Positions 10,778 to 21,814 are shown, numbered from the stretch's first letter. The stretch: DNA of 64,000 bases from Protopterus annectens (GCF_019279795.1 NC_056743.1:1779322549-1779386548); one strand, 5' to 3'. Notes: generated by a model from the letters alone, not told the origin. Numbers and translations: made by a program.

Positions 10778-13100
10778 CTATCTATATTTCAAAAAACATT
10801 TTAAATTAATATAATCATTGAGGCCAGGCAACCTATCAGCCCCCAACAAAAGTTGCCACAATGTCTCCTTGCATTCTAAGACATTGTTTAAATCTCCTCC
10901 AAATTCACTAGTGTTGATTTTTTCCAAAACTGAAAATTGAAATTTCTTAAAATCTCTACATGTTAAAGAATGTTTGGCCAAAGAATTAAACTGATCTTTG
11001 TTTTTTATAGCCAAATTATGCTCGTAGATTCTTCTTTTTAGAAGCCTTTTAGTTTTTCCTATGTAATAATGTTCACATGAAACACAATTGGCGATGTAAA
11101 CAACATAATCGGAATTACAATTGTAATAACTCTTAGACCAAATGGTGTAATTAAGAGATTTTATGAATACACTGGTACTGTTACTAATAAATCTACACTG
11201 CCTACAGTTATTGCATGCATAAGTACCCCTCTTAATACTGGCTGCTCTTGTCATGTCCTGATACCTATAATGATCTATCTCCAGCATAGATTTTAAATTT
11301 TTAACTCTTTTGTAACTGAAAGTGGGTTTCATCCCTAAAGTACCAACCAAATCTTTATTTCCTAATATCATTTTCCAATTGTTAACGATGATGTCCCTAA
11401 TGAACCACATTTCGTCAACAATCGGTAAAGGGAACGCTAGGTGGTAACTACTGGTATTCTCTAAAACATTGAAACCAGAACTTAAACCTATCTGACTAGA
11501 AAGAAGAATTGGTTTAGCAACCCCCTTCCTTAAAGAAATGACCTCTTTCTCTATTTTTTGAATCCAGTCTAATGCTTAACCTCTATACAAGAATAGTGAC
11601 CTTAAAAATCCTACTTCACTTTGAAATACATCATCATCAGTGGTGAGCCTACTCAAACGAATTATTTGGCCCTTCACTACTCCTTTTTTCATATGTGTAG
11701 GATGTAAACTGTCCTTGTGTAAATACTGGTTTGCAAAAACCTCTTTCCTATATATTTGAGTTTTCAGTGTGTTATTAACTGTATCTATACTAAGGAGGAC
11801 ATCAAGAAAGGGAATGTTATCCCCAAAACCACTCAATTTGAAGACCAAGAAGTCAGTACTGTGATTCAAATCTGTCACCAAGTCAGAAAATTCTTCAAAA
11901 GTGCCATTCCACAAAAAAAGTAAATCATCTATAAATCTAAAATATGCAAGTGCCCTATTGAAAAGATGATGTTTAACCAAAAATTTAAGCTCCCAATTTG
12001 CCATAACCAAATTGGAAAAAGCTGGTGCCACCCTCGCTCCCATTGCTACTCCTGAAATCTGTTGATAAATATGTTTACCAAATCTGAAGAAATTATTCTC
12101 TAGGACTAACTCCATTAGATCACAAATGGTGCTAACCTTGTGTTTCTCAACATCAGAATATAAAGTCAGGTATTCCCTCAAATATTCTAATCCTTGTGTT
12201 TGCTTGATAGCAGTATATAAGGACTTGACGTCAAGAGTAGCAAAGCTGACAGAACTAGATGAAACATCTATATTCCTTAGTTCTTCCAATAAATGCTAGG
12301 AATCTCTGATGTAAAATCTAGTTTTCTGTACAATAGGATTCAGAATATAGTCAAGCCAAATAGATATATTCTCAGTTTTGGAATGCTTTGCAGAAATAAT
12401 AGGTCTAAAAGGTGGGTTATGCTGGTCAACATGTAATTTTGGAATACCAAATAATGTAGCCAATTTTGGGTGTTCGACCAACAAATATTCATAAATCTGA
12501 TGATCTAATTCTCCTTGGCTAAACATGTGGCTAAACATGTCAAACAACAGTGTATCAACTTGTTGAAAACTTTTTTTAACAACATTGACACTGGTCACTT
12601 TGTATGTCTCACTGTCACTTAACATGTCTATCATAGATTCATTATATTGAATGGTATCCATGACCACAATTGTACCCCCTTTGCCGGCCTTCATTGTTCT
12701 AATATCAGAATTTTTGCATAAATCTTGCAAAGCTTCCTTTTCAGAGGAACTTAGATTGTCATCACTTACATAACCTGTCATCCTGCGAAACTCATCTTCA
12801 CATTGATTTTGAAACATTTGCAAAGTAGTATGCAGTGGGGGATTAAAAGTACTAGCTTTTTTTCGGCCCAGTCATGGAAGGAGTTTGAACAGTGACCAAC
12901 ACATCATGCATTATATACTGTAGGTTCAATTTTCTTAAATATAATCTAAAATCTATTAACAATCTACCAATATTCACTCTATTATTAGGTATAAATGAAA
13001 AACCTTTTTTCAAAACATTAACAGTTTCAGTGGATAAAGCAACTCCAGATAAATTAATAACATTGATGCTAAAATCTTCAGCTTGTCTTGTGGTTTTCAC
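10778..13100 (-). pseudogene. PLE A ORF2: reverse transcriptase plus GIY-YIG endonuclease
   Basis: The protein would copy its RNA into DNA and nick the target with the GIY-YIG domain. The order is: N-terminal domain (13100-12852, with KKGFSFIPNN), early RT (12823-12296: KAGKGGTIVVMD, then GIPKLHVDQHNPPFRPIIS), and RT core (12289-11576: TLDVKSLYT motif A, GVAMGARVAPAFSNLVM motif B, FIDDLLFLW catalytic motif C, IPFLDV). Then comes 11410-10778 with YACNNCRQCRF, a likely zinc-binding CxxCxxC, followed by the GIY-YIG core YVVYIANC ... YYIGKTKRLLKRRIYEH. The segments from 12823 down share one frame, broken by in-frame stops near 12296 and 11576. The N-terminal part is one base out because of an extra A in the A7 run near 12860. 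ORF2 starts one base back in the ORF1 stop region (GTGA), with no ATG there. Confidence 0.9.
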
Positions 13101-14440
13101 TTATATTTCCTCTGGTTGGGGTATCTCCCTCTCCCTTTCCCCTTCCATTTGTTGTGGGAGGTATTGTTCCACTTCTGAGTCTGTTTGTTGACTGGCACTG
13201 CCAGCGGAAAAGGGCCTTGGTTAGGTCCCTGCTTTCCATTGACAAGTATTTCAGCATAATTTCCATTAGAAGAATTACTAGAATATTGGTTGTTAAAGTC
13301 AGAAATGGCGCCTTCTCCATTAGATACACTATTGTGTCCAATATTCCTGTCAGAACCTCTAGAACCAACATCATTTGTTGTTGAAAATGCTATAGTATTT
13401 GTGGCTTCCTTAGCCCCACTGTTTAAAGCATGACTTCCATTGCCACTGCTGTTGTAGATCTTAACAGAAGGGTCTTCTACCCTATCTTGTAATAAATATG
13501 CATGTTTGGCCTGATAAGCCAAAATGTCTCTTTTTAGTTTATGTTGTTTCCTAGTCACAATGGAAGCCCGGTGCCTGTCAGCCTTTGCTTCTACACCATT
13601 GTATAAAAGAATATAATCTTTAAAACATCCAAAGCATTTGATTTTCTCATCTAGTGATTTAATATTTTCCCTAATAGTCTCAAGTTCTTTCAAGTAGTGT
13701 TCAACCAAAAAACCCATCATGGTGATGCCAGTATTGTTATAAAGCTCAATAAGTTTGGTACTCAGTTCATCACCAAAAGTTACACAATTAGGGAACTTGG
13801 CTGTCCTTAAGCCCTGAGGCACAATTTTCCTATTTATACATTCACTCAAATAGGATACCTCTAGCTCTAACATGACAAACCTGAAAACCATTTTTTCTAG
13901 GTCATATATGCTCTTTTTACAGTTAATAGTGTCAGTATAAGCACTGTCATTAATTGACTTACTTGCTGCTGAATCAGATGCTTGAACTTGAACATCAGCA
14001 AACGGATTGTTGAAAGATTTGCAAATGTAATCTCACACATTGCTTTCGTTTATTCCCTTGTTTGTGGTGTTCAACACCGTCGTCGATGCTTTAGCTAAAC
14101 AGCTAGTACTAGCTGTTATGTCACTTCCTGTGTCGTCTGGCAGTAAATCTAAAACTGTAGCTGTTAAAGACTTCTCATTAGTGCCTTTGACTGAACCAGC
14201 CATACTGCTTGCAGAATCACTAGCGATATCCGACTTAGAATGTTCCTTGAACATGGTGGAAACAAAAGTGTCTTTGATTGTTTGAACAATAAAAGCGATA
14301 AGTTCTTCTTGGGTTTTCTCTCTCACAACCTTGGTAGGACTAGAGCCACTGGCAGGACGAGAGCCACTGGCAGGAACTGGATACACAGTCAAGTCCAAAA
14401 GACTGTCTTGACTGCTTAAATTGGCACTCTCAGCTGCCAT
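13097..14440 (-). pseudogene. PLE A ORF1, function unknown
   Basis: The minus-strand frame opens with the ATG at 14440 (MAAESANLSSQ) and runs about 447 codons to the TGA at 13097-13099. One in-frame TGA near 14033 interrupts it, and the context suggests a CGA-to-TGA change. The N-terminal part is Ser/Thr-rich with a VPASGSRPASGS near-repeat. The middle, about residues 185-320, is probably helical and basic (TRKQHKLKRDILAYQAKHAY). A Ser/Asn/Gly-rich region follows, and then a strongly basic tail, KWKGKGRGRYPNQRKYK, that looks suited to RNA binding. I recognise no domain. By position and composition it could be a nucleic-acid chaperone or gag-like protein. It lies immediately before ORF2 and in the same frame as most of ORF2. 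Confidence 0.75.
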
Positions 14441-14552
14441 GGTGATTCACCAGCTGGACCACAAACCTCAAAAAATGCTGACAACCAAACAAAATGAAAA
14501 AATGAACTGCAGACCTGCTGGCAAAAAAACAAGTAAACCAGAAGCCAAAAAT

Positions 14553-14593
14553 GTAGCGCTTTCATCCACTGTTTAATACGTGAACTTCCTCAG
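14553..14593 (-). ncRNA. Hammerhead-ribozyme-like core, copy A'
   Basis: Same core as at 9886-9926: CUGAGGA, A, GUUCAC/GUGGAU stem II, GAAA, GCGC, UA. The base after UA is C here instead of A. With the copy in element A it gives two cores about 4.67 kb apart in the same strand, as expected if tandem transcripts are cut at both. Confidence 0.68.
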
Positions 14594-14724
14594 AAACATT
14601 TTCAAATGATTTCCAGTTCCTTAAATAACTTACTAAACAGGAAATGACATCATGACCATCAAACTGAAAAAATAACAAATGTGATTTTCTACAAAAATGA
14701 AGTATTGTCATAATGATAAATAAA

Positions 14725-14730
<6 letters not shown>

Positions 14731-14755
<25 letters not shown>

Positions 14756-15047
14756 CAAATGAATGTATATACACATATATGCACATACATATGTATAAAT
14801 GCAAAAATACAGTCATAAAAGTGCAGTGTAAATTCATGCTGTGTGAATAGCATAATAATCAACTTGAGCATATGAAATGCATATCCAAAGACCTCTCCCA
14901 CGTAGACACAACAATCACATGCATACCCACACCCGCCCACACACACACACACACACACACACATGCACATATAGACATGTAACCCCCACCCCCCCACACG
15001 CACACACACATCACACACACAGACACACCGCACACATCACACACACA

Positions 15048-15082
<35 letters not shown>
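14731..15082. repeat. TA and CA microsatellites of PLE copy A'
   Basis: TA run at about 14731-14755 and two CA arrays at about 14935-15082, split by a C-rich interruption near 14985. They sit at the same positions relative to the PLE as in element A. Confidence 0.9.
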
Positions 15083-15086
<4 letters not shown>

Positions 15087-15218
15087 CTAAACAATCACTA
15101 TGAAAATATAAAAAACACGTGAAAAAATATATATATAAATATCGTAAAAAATATATGACAATATAAAAATAATGATGATATATACACACAAGTACACACA
15201 CCAAAATGTATATAATAT

Positions 15219-15226
15219 AATATATA
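15219..15226. repeat. Left target-site duplication of the hAT-like insertion
   Basis: Reads aatatata, identical to 20904-20911. Uninterrupted element A shows the equivalent site as one continuous TA-rich stretch near 10600-10612, confirming an insertion. Confidence 0.85.
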
Positions 15227-16354
15227 CAGTGGCGGCTGGTGACTTCAAATCACAGGGGGGCTGCAGGAGACAGCTGAATGGGTGGGGTCAAGGGGAGGGG
15301 GTGTGGTCAACCAGAAAGGGGAGGAGCTATGCACAAAACCACAAAAAACTAACTTTAATTAAATACGCTGCCCTGGGTGGCAAACCATCATTATGAAAGT
15401 CCAATCAAGACAAAACTAAGTTTAGAAGAATAAAAATATTTCAATGCATTGGCTGCATGACAGCTTACTTAATATCTAGATGGAAACAAAAGGTTGTGAG
15501 GCATGAAAAATAAATTACTTTTAAATACATTACTGGAATGCCAGTCAAAATCAAGTATAAGAAAAACCAGAAGCACTCAACTCAAACCACTTCTCCTTGC
15601 ACTGCAGTCCTAATTATAATATATTCAGCTTTATTAAAGTACCAAGTAACATGCTGAAAGTAGAAATCTATGTGATGCCCCACTTGTAAAAATGTTTCTT
15701 ATCCAAAAAGACCTGCTGCCTGACAACTTGTTTCATGGGAAAACATGATAAAAGTAAAATGAAAAGCAAACAAGAAACAAGCTCAAGATACATTGCTTAA
15801 AGGATTACTGTACAGGTTATGGACCACACATGATTGGCATTCTGTTTAGTTTACGGGTAAAGTCTGTAGAGATGACTGGAAGTCTCCAACAAGTGTAATG
15901 AGCTTTTTAAAATAATGGAATCCTGTCCTTTAATACCCAAGGCTTATACATTATGTAGTCAAGTATTCTCTGCATGGCAACAACAGAAAGGCTTTCAATG
16001 TTGGCAATTCTTTAACAGTATGCTTATTAAAGCTTACTTGCATCTTACGATCTCAGACAAGCTTTCCTTATGGTCATTAAAGCATTGCTACTTAAAAACA
16101 CAGAGCAACAGGCACTTTGAGTAATACGCATAAATCAACAGTACAAAAATATGACAGAAACCAGACCATTCTGCAAAATCAAGGACAGATGAAAAGCCAC
16201 TGTAGTACTTATGCAGTGTGTCCTCCCATCCAAGGTAGATACAACTACTCCTTGCCTTGCTTGGACACATCCAGAGTCACTACATGGGGAGTGGGGTGCA
16301 ACAAGCATGTCACAATTTGAAATCTCTCTGGCTGACTGTGATGGCCCTGACACA

Positions 16355-16640
16355 TTTGTCATACCTCTCAACCTCAAGAGCAAGAAATCTGGACAAAGCC
16401 ATACACAGAAGTGGGACAAAGGCCCAACAATAAGGACAATTTTTAAATATTGCTCTAATAAACTTAGAAAGATAATAGAATAGGTCTTGCATTAGTATGA
16501 ATTTTCTGAAGGGTATAAAATCTGAAACTCAAATGTCTGTCATTTTCTAACTTCAGTCTTTAGTGATGTCACTAATTTGCCAAAAACACAATTTTATGAA
16601 AAATGGACAAAAACGTGATGCAAAATATAAAATAGACACA
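16355..16640 (+). repeat. Dispersed repeat family R1, copy 1
   Basis: Carries the ordered words TACCTCTCAACCTC, AATCTGGACAAAGCC, TTAAATATTGC and CTGAAACTCAAATGTCTGTC, then CAGTCTTTAGTGATGTCACT. These recur at about 16905, 18390, 18660, 21178, 62240, 63118 and 63440. No coding signal. Confidence 0.65.
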
Positions 16641-16904
16641 CAATACAGCTGCTACCTGTCAAAGAAGGGACACTTTAATATTAGTACTGCTACCTTGAGC
16701 AGCTGACAAAATAAAAGAATCTACATGCATTTCAAGTAATCTATAACTTTGATTATTACAGTTATTTCTTAATTGTAAACCCTCCATGTTTTCTTCCAAA
16801 ATTGCTATTTTATGGAGGGATTATAAGGGGAAGAGCAACATTTTGAGCCAAAAATTGGGGACAGTTGAGAGGTTGGCTATGCCTAATTCTATAAAGCAAT
16901 TTAT

Positions 16905-17190
16905 TTGCATGTACCTCTCAACCTGTTAATGCAGTAAATCTGAACAAGGCCAAATATATTGGGGGCACATATAAACAGTACTAAAAATTGCTCTTGTATA
17001 AATTGAGACAGTTGATAGAACAGCTCTTACTTTAACATGCATTTTTCTGAAGGTTATGAAGTCTGAAACTTAGAGTGACTTCTGGCAAATCATTTAGGAA
17101 TTAAAACTACAAATTTCATGAACAAACCAAAAATAAGAAGCAAAAATCTATTCATTCTTTGAAAGTCTGGACAGTTGGGAGGTATAGTTC
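16905..17190 (+). repeat. Dispersed repeat family R1, copy 2
   Basis: Same word order as copy 1 (TACCTCTCAACCTG, AATCTGAACAAGGCC, GAAGGTTATGAAGTCTGAAA). It ends near GGACAGTTGGGAGG. Confidence 0.6.
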
Positions 17191-17773
17191 AGATGGGCCT
17201 GTCTGAGTTTGCTGCCCTTCCCCCCCTGACAAAATAATGGTTGAATGGAGCCTCTGCAGCCATTCCAATGAACCATTATACTTGGCTATTTCACTCCATT
17301 TACCATAAACACTAATGTGCATACTGCTTTACTTCTATGATGAGTTGGACTTCATTTGAAAGTTTTATTTTGTAGTTTACAGCACAAACACTAAGTCATC
17401 TGTTAAACAAAGCAATGCAGTCTCACAATGAAAACTTAGCATTAAAACTTCTCTGCCCTTGAAACTCACATTCATTGAAACAGCATTGAAACCCACATTC
17501 AAAGAAAATACATTTTGCCAGTGGCAGATAAAGATTAATTTTGGGCTGTTTTCGAATCATAGGCTCCTTGCATATGAAACATATATGTGCTCTTTGATAC
17601 ACCTTCCTCATTGTACTAAAATTATATTCCTTGTACAATACAGTACACTTGTTACAGGATGTTTTAAATTTGTTTTGAACATTTTTTCCAGTAAGCAATG
17701 AAACAAACCATATGCACCCATAATGGCAAAACTGCCCAGTTGAGAACATTTATCATAAAAAGTCTACTCAGAC

Positions 17774-17982
17774 TTCCACAGTCCACCATTATTAGTAAAT
17801 ATACACAATTCCACAGTCCACCATTATTAGTAAATATGCACAATTCCACAGTCCACCATTATCAGTAAATATGCACAATTCCACAGTCCACCATTATCAG
17901 TAAATATGCACAATTCTACAGTCCACCTTTATCAGTAAATATGCACAATTCTACAGTCCATTATCAGTAAATATGCACAATC
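17774..17982. repeat. 35-bp tandem repeat, six units
   Basis: Units of TTCCACAGTCCACCATTAT followed by YAGTAAATATGCACAA repeat every 35 bp (17774, 17809, 17844, 17879, 17914, 17949). The last unit is shortened by four bases. It lies inside the hAT-like element. Confidence 0.9.
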
Positions 17983-18379
17983 TCTGAAGTCAGTCATCTA
18001 AATAATTCCACATTAAAGAAATCTGTAACTAATGAAGTGGTTGCTGCTAGCAATCACCTTTATATTTCATGGTTTCATCGAAATATAAAGTGTCTGTTGC
18101 CCTCAGGAATAAATTGTCTATATTACATTAAAAAAATGATAAGCTAGTAATAATATTGTAAGAGGAAATGGATGGCAAACTGATAACGAACTCATAGTTA
18201 GTATCTTCACCAAGGTGAACATTCTCATGGCAGCATCTACAGCTAGTGGGAGTAGAACCCACAACCTTCTGCATCAAAAGCAAGTACACAGCCTGTTGTG
18301 CTATAGTATTAACTTGGCAAAGCACTAAACTTCTATTCCCCTGCAGCTCTCAGTTCCTTGTAAAATCTACTCAATACTC

Positions 18380-18880
18380 AACTGCATCTCAACTTCGCAG
18401 CTCAAGAAAACTGGAAAAAGCCAAAATGTATTGGGGGTCAAAGCCCAAAACAGGGACACATTAAACATTGCTTGTATAATCTTGGAAAGTTGCTAGAATA
18501 AAATGTTGTGTTGCCACCATATATTTTACTGCCAAGGTCCCTGAGCAAAAAACAGTCAGAGTAACATACCACTACGCCACATCAGCTGCTTTGTAAATGA
18601 GAGGAAGACTGAAACTTAAATGGCTATCATTTAGTGAATTCAGTTCTCACCATAGCTGTCAACCTCTTAGTACAAAACACCTGGACAAACCCAGTAATGA
18701 GGGAACACAGCCCTCAAACATATTCAGTGAATTCAGTTCTTGCCATAGCTGTCAACCTTAGCACAAAACCTGGACGAAGCCAATAATGGGGAATACAGTC
18801 CCAAAATTGGGACAAATTTAAAATATTCATCTTATAAACTTTGAAAATTGCTAAAAAAAAAAAAAGGTTGTGCTACTATG
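18380..18880 (+). repeat. Dispersed repeat family R1, three broken copies
   Basis: Partial copies begin at about 18390, 18655 and 18745, recognised by GGACAAACCCAG, CATAGCTGTCAACCT and GGGACAAATTT. The last runs into the 260-bp tandem array. Confidence 0.55.
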
Positions 18881-18889
18881 TATTCTGAA

Positions 18890-20200
18890 GAACATGAAGT
18901 TGGAAATTCAAATGCCGGTCAATTTTACTGCGGACAGAACAAAACAATTTTCAGCAGAGACGAGGGATTAAAACTGCAGACACATCTTTGTAAAATGGCA
19001 GGGCACCAGAGCAAATCCACACAAACACAGGCAGGAGATGCACACTCCACACAGAAGCCACCCCAACCAAGAATCAAACCAGAAAACCTATAGCTGTGAG
19101 GCAACAATACTACCACCGCACCATCAATTATGCAAAGAATTAAACATTCAGAAACCTGAAGTCTGAAACTCAAATGCCTGTCAATTTTACTGCGGACAGA
19201 ACAAAAACAATTTTCAGCAGAGACGCAGGGATTAATACTGCAGACACGTCTTTGTAAAATGGCAGGGCACCAGAGCAAATCCACACAAATACAGGGAGGA
19301 GATGCAGACAGAAGCCACCCCAACCAAGAATCAAACCAGAAAACCTATAGCTGTGAGGCAACAATACTATCACTGCACCATCAATTATGCAAGGAATTAA
19401 ACATTCAGAAACCTGAAGTCTGAAATTCAAATGCCTGTCAATTTTACTGCGGACAGAACAAAAACAATTTTCAGCAGACGCAGGGATTAAAACTGCAGAC
19501 ACATCTTTGTAAAATGGCAGGGCACCAGAGCAAATCCACACAAACACAGGCAGGAGATGCAGACTCCAAACAGAAGCCACCCCAACCAAGAATCAAACCA
19601 GAAAACCTATAGCTGTGAGGCAACAATACTACCACCGCACCATCAATTATGCAAGGAATTAAACATTCAGAAACCTGAAGTCTGAAATTCAAATGCCTGT
19701 CAATTTTACTGCGGACAGAACAAAACCAATTTTCAGCAGGGATTAAAACTGCAGACACGTCTTTGTAAAATGGCAGGACACCAGAGCAAATCCCCACAAA
19801 CACATGGAGGAGATGCAGACTCCACACAGAAGCCACCCCAACCAAGAATCAAACCAGAAAACCTATAGCTGTGAGGCAACAATACTACCACTGCACCATC
19901 AAATATGCAAGGAATTAAAAATTCAGAAACCCTTAAGTCTGAAATTCAAATGCCTGTCAATTTTATTTAACATTTTTTAATCAGGACAGTCTGACTTGGA
20001 ACAAATAAACAATTTTCAGCAGAGGCCCAGGAAGAAATAATGCAGACATGTCTTTGTAACATGGGAGGACACAAAAGCAAACCCACACAAACACAGGGAG
20101 AAGATACAGACCCCACAAAGAAGGAACCCCAGCCAAGAATCAAACCCAAGAACCTGCAACTGGGAGGCAACAATGCTACTACTACACCATCAAATATCAA
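18890..20200 (-). repeat. 260-bp tandem array carrying a SINE-like segment, five units
   Basis: The marker AATTCAAATGCCTGTCAATT recurs with small changes at about 18900, 19163, 19419, 19679 and 19938, a period close to 260 bp. On the minus strand each unit contains GTTGCCTCACAGCTATAGG, a B-box-like TTTGATTCTTGG and GGCTTCTGTGTGGAGTCTG. This is the tRNA-like head and following segment of the SINE family seen at 96-366. The last unit is the most diverged. Overlapping minus-strand frames of 124-139 codons here are repeat shadows, not genes. Confidence 0.8.
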
Positions 20201-20640
20201 GCATTGCAATATTTACAAACCACAGATATTATGAGGAACAGATCAGATCGAATATGACGCAAAAATCTGAAATTTTTTTACAAATGGTGGTGGGTAGGGA
20301 ACTCAAGTCTTTAACACCTGCATACAGGGTACAGGGTTCAAGCCTGAGGCATTCCCTACCACACCACCTGGGGCATTTTCACACACACACACACACACAC
20401 CATACACAAACTCCAGTAAAGCCACACACACAGCATAAGCACCATACACAAACTCCAGTAAAGCATAAGCACCATACAAATAAACATTGTAAATTAAAAG
20501 GCACCTTACCTGAATATATCCGTACATCCTTCCCCCACGCAATACTGAAAGACCCGCGAGATCTGCTCCTGCCCGACGAGATCCTAATGCTCCTTCCTGA
20601 GATCCCTAATGCTCTGTCCCGAGTCCCTGCTGCTGCTCTT

Positions 20641-20784
20641 GCAGTCCGGACGTGTCCCATAATCCTGGCGAGTCTGTGCACTGTAAAAGTGCACAGACGT
20701 CCCCTTGTGTCCCCCTATGGGGACGGCCGGACTGCCTTGAGCATGCGCATAGACCGACAGTAGTCGGGACTCGGTCTATGCGCA
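20641..20784. other. CpG-rich nested inverted repeats near the hAT-like right end
   Basis: GCAGTCCGG (20641-20649) pairs with CCGGACTGC (20727-20735). Inside that, GTCTGTGCAC (20672-20681) pairs with GTGCACAGAC (20689-20698), and GTCCCC pairs with GGGGAC near 20709-20724. Next to it TGCGCATAGACCGA (20744-20757) pairs perfectly with TCGGTCTATGCGCA (20771-20784). The stretch is GC- and CpG-rich, unlike its surroundings. It could be a subterminal transposase-binding or promoter region; that function is inference. Confidence 0.75.
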
Positions 20785-20903
20785 GGCGCGAAATTTCGAA
20801 AATAATTTTTTTTTTATTTTTCATTTTTCTTTCTCATTTTCTTTCTCTTTTTTATTTTTGAGGGGGCTGCAGTCCGGCAGCCCTATGCCACGAGCCGCCC
20901 TTG

Positions 20904-21174
20904 AATATATATATCAAATGTAATATATGTATAAAACAAAAAAATTTGTATATATATATGAATAATGTAAATCATATCATGTCTCTGAAGGGAATCAGAG
21001 TGATATGAACATGTATGTGTACACACATGTACACCTCACACAAAACACACATGGATCACATGCATATTGTCTCAAACACCTATCTATATTTCAAAAAACA
21101 TTTTAAATTAATATAATCATTGAGGCCAGGCAACCTATCAGCCCCCAACAAAAGTTGCCACAATGTCTCCTTGC
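20904..21174 (-). mobile_element. Upstream tandem PLE copy A', 5'-truncated part
   Basis: Continues copy A' after the hAT-like insertion and matches 10604-10867 of element A. It ends inside the GIY-YIG reading frame, at the codons for the final ~30 residues (ETLWQLLLGADRLPGLN). The copy is thus 5'-truncated just before the ORF2 stop. The first eight bases are the right target-site duplication of the hAT-like element. Confidence 0.85.
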
Positions 21175-21177
21175 GTA

Positions 21178-21262
21178 TGAAGTCGTAACCTGAAATCTTT
21201 GTCATTATTTACCAATGTCAGTCTTTAATGATATGCCACTAACTTGCCAGATAGACACAAGG
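21178..21262 (+). repeat. Dispersed repeat family R1, fragment between two PLE copies
   Basis: TATGAAGTCGTAACCTGAAA, GTCATTATTTACCA and CAGTCTTTAATGATATGCCA match the second half of the R1 copies at 16.5 and 63.3 kb. It separates PLE copy A' (minus) from PLE copy B (plus). Confidence 0.55.
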
Positions 21263-21313
21263 TTATTTTTTCACATGTGTATTTTATATTTTCATAGTGA
21301 CTGTTTGGTTCTA

Positions 21314-21316
<3 letters not shown>

Positions 21317-21373
<57 letters not shown>

Positions 21374-21433
21374 TGTGTGTGTGATGTGCGCGTGTGCATG
21401 TGTGTGCGTGTGGGGGGGTGGGGGGTACATGTC

Positions 21434-21497
<64 letters not shown>
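21317..21497. repeat. GT microsatellite of PLE copy B
   Basis: Two GT arrays with a G-rich interruption near 21411-21425. Mirror image of the CA arrays in element A. Confidence 0.95.
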
Positions 21498-21499
<2 letters not shown>

Positions 21500-21814
21500 C
21501 ATGTGATTGTTGTGTCATTGGGAGAGGTCTTTGGATACGCATTTCATATGCTCAAGTTGATTATTATGCTATTCACACAGCATGAATTTACACTGCACTT
21601 TTATGACTGTATTTTTGCATTTATACATATGTATGTGTATATATGTGTATATACATTCATTTGTATATATATATTTTTTTTTTATTTGTTATCATTATGA
21701 CAATACTTCATTTTTGTAGAAAATCACATTTGTTATTTTTTCAGTTTGATGGTCATGATGTAATTTCCTGTTTAGTAAGTTATTTAAGGAACTGGAAATC
21801 ATTTGAAAATGTTT

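Larger units (their letters stand above)
9806..14470 (-). mobile_element. Penelope-like element A, nearly full length
   Basis: This minus-strand Penelope-like retroelement carries ORF1 (14440-13097) and an RT/GIY-YIG ORF2 (about 13100-10778). Its 3' part, 10778-9806, holds CA and TA microsatellites and a hammerhead-like core. The same 3' part recurs immediately upstream at 14471-15226 and 20904-21174, giving the partial tandem structure (pLTR) typical of Penelope elements. Only about 30 bases separate that upstream copy from the ORF1 ATG, so the promoter presumably lies in the repeat. Defects are few: one stop in ORF1, and a one-base A-run frameshift plus two stops in ORF2. This suggests a fairly recent insertion compared with the other retroelements here. 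Confidence 0.88.
14471..15226 (-). mobile_element. Upstream tandem PLE copy A', 3' part
   Basis: This repeats 9806-10600 of element A with high identity: the tgctgacaaccaaac terminus, the hammerhead-like core, TA and CA arrays, and the AT-rich stretch. It lies in the same orientation and directly abuts element A. The rest of this copy continues at 20904-21174, after the hAT-like insertion. Confidence 0.88.
15227..20903. mobile_element. hAT-like DNA transposon, 5.68 kb, apparently non-autonomous
   Basis: It begins CAGTGGCGGCTGGTG and ends in the near inverse of this (read inward from the right: CAAGGGCGGCTCGTG), giving imperfect terminal inverted repeats of about 15-17 bp. A perfect 8-bp duplication (aatatata) flanks it. 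The 8-bp duplication and the CAGTGGCG-type ends point to the hAT superfamily. Inside are degenerate copies of a dispersed repeat, a 35-bp tandem array, a 260-bp tandem array and a CpG-rich right end. I found no transposase (no hAT dimerisation or DDE-type signature), so it would need a helper. It is inserted in PLE copy A' and is therefore younger than that copy. Confidence 0.8.

Noticed and set aside
9806..14470. LTR retrotransposon or endogenous retrovirus
   Set aside because: The terminal repeats are partial PLE copies. The RT has Penelope-type motifs and is followed by GIY-YIG; no protease, RNase H, integrase or envelope is present.
18925..19845. Overlapping minus-strand ORFs of 124-139 codons with repeated VFVWICSGALPFYKDV-like words
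   Set aside because: The protein repeat mirrors the 260-bp DNA repeat. The same DNA is a SINE-like array with no start context or domain.
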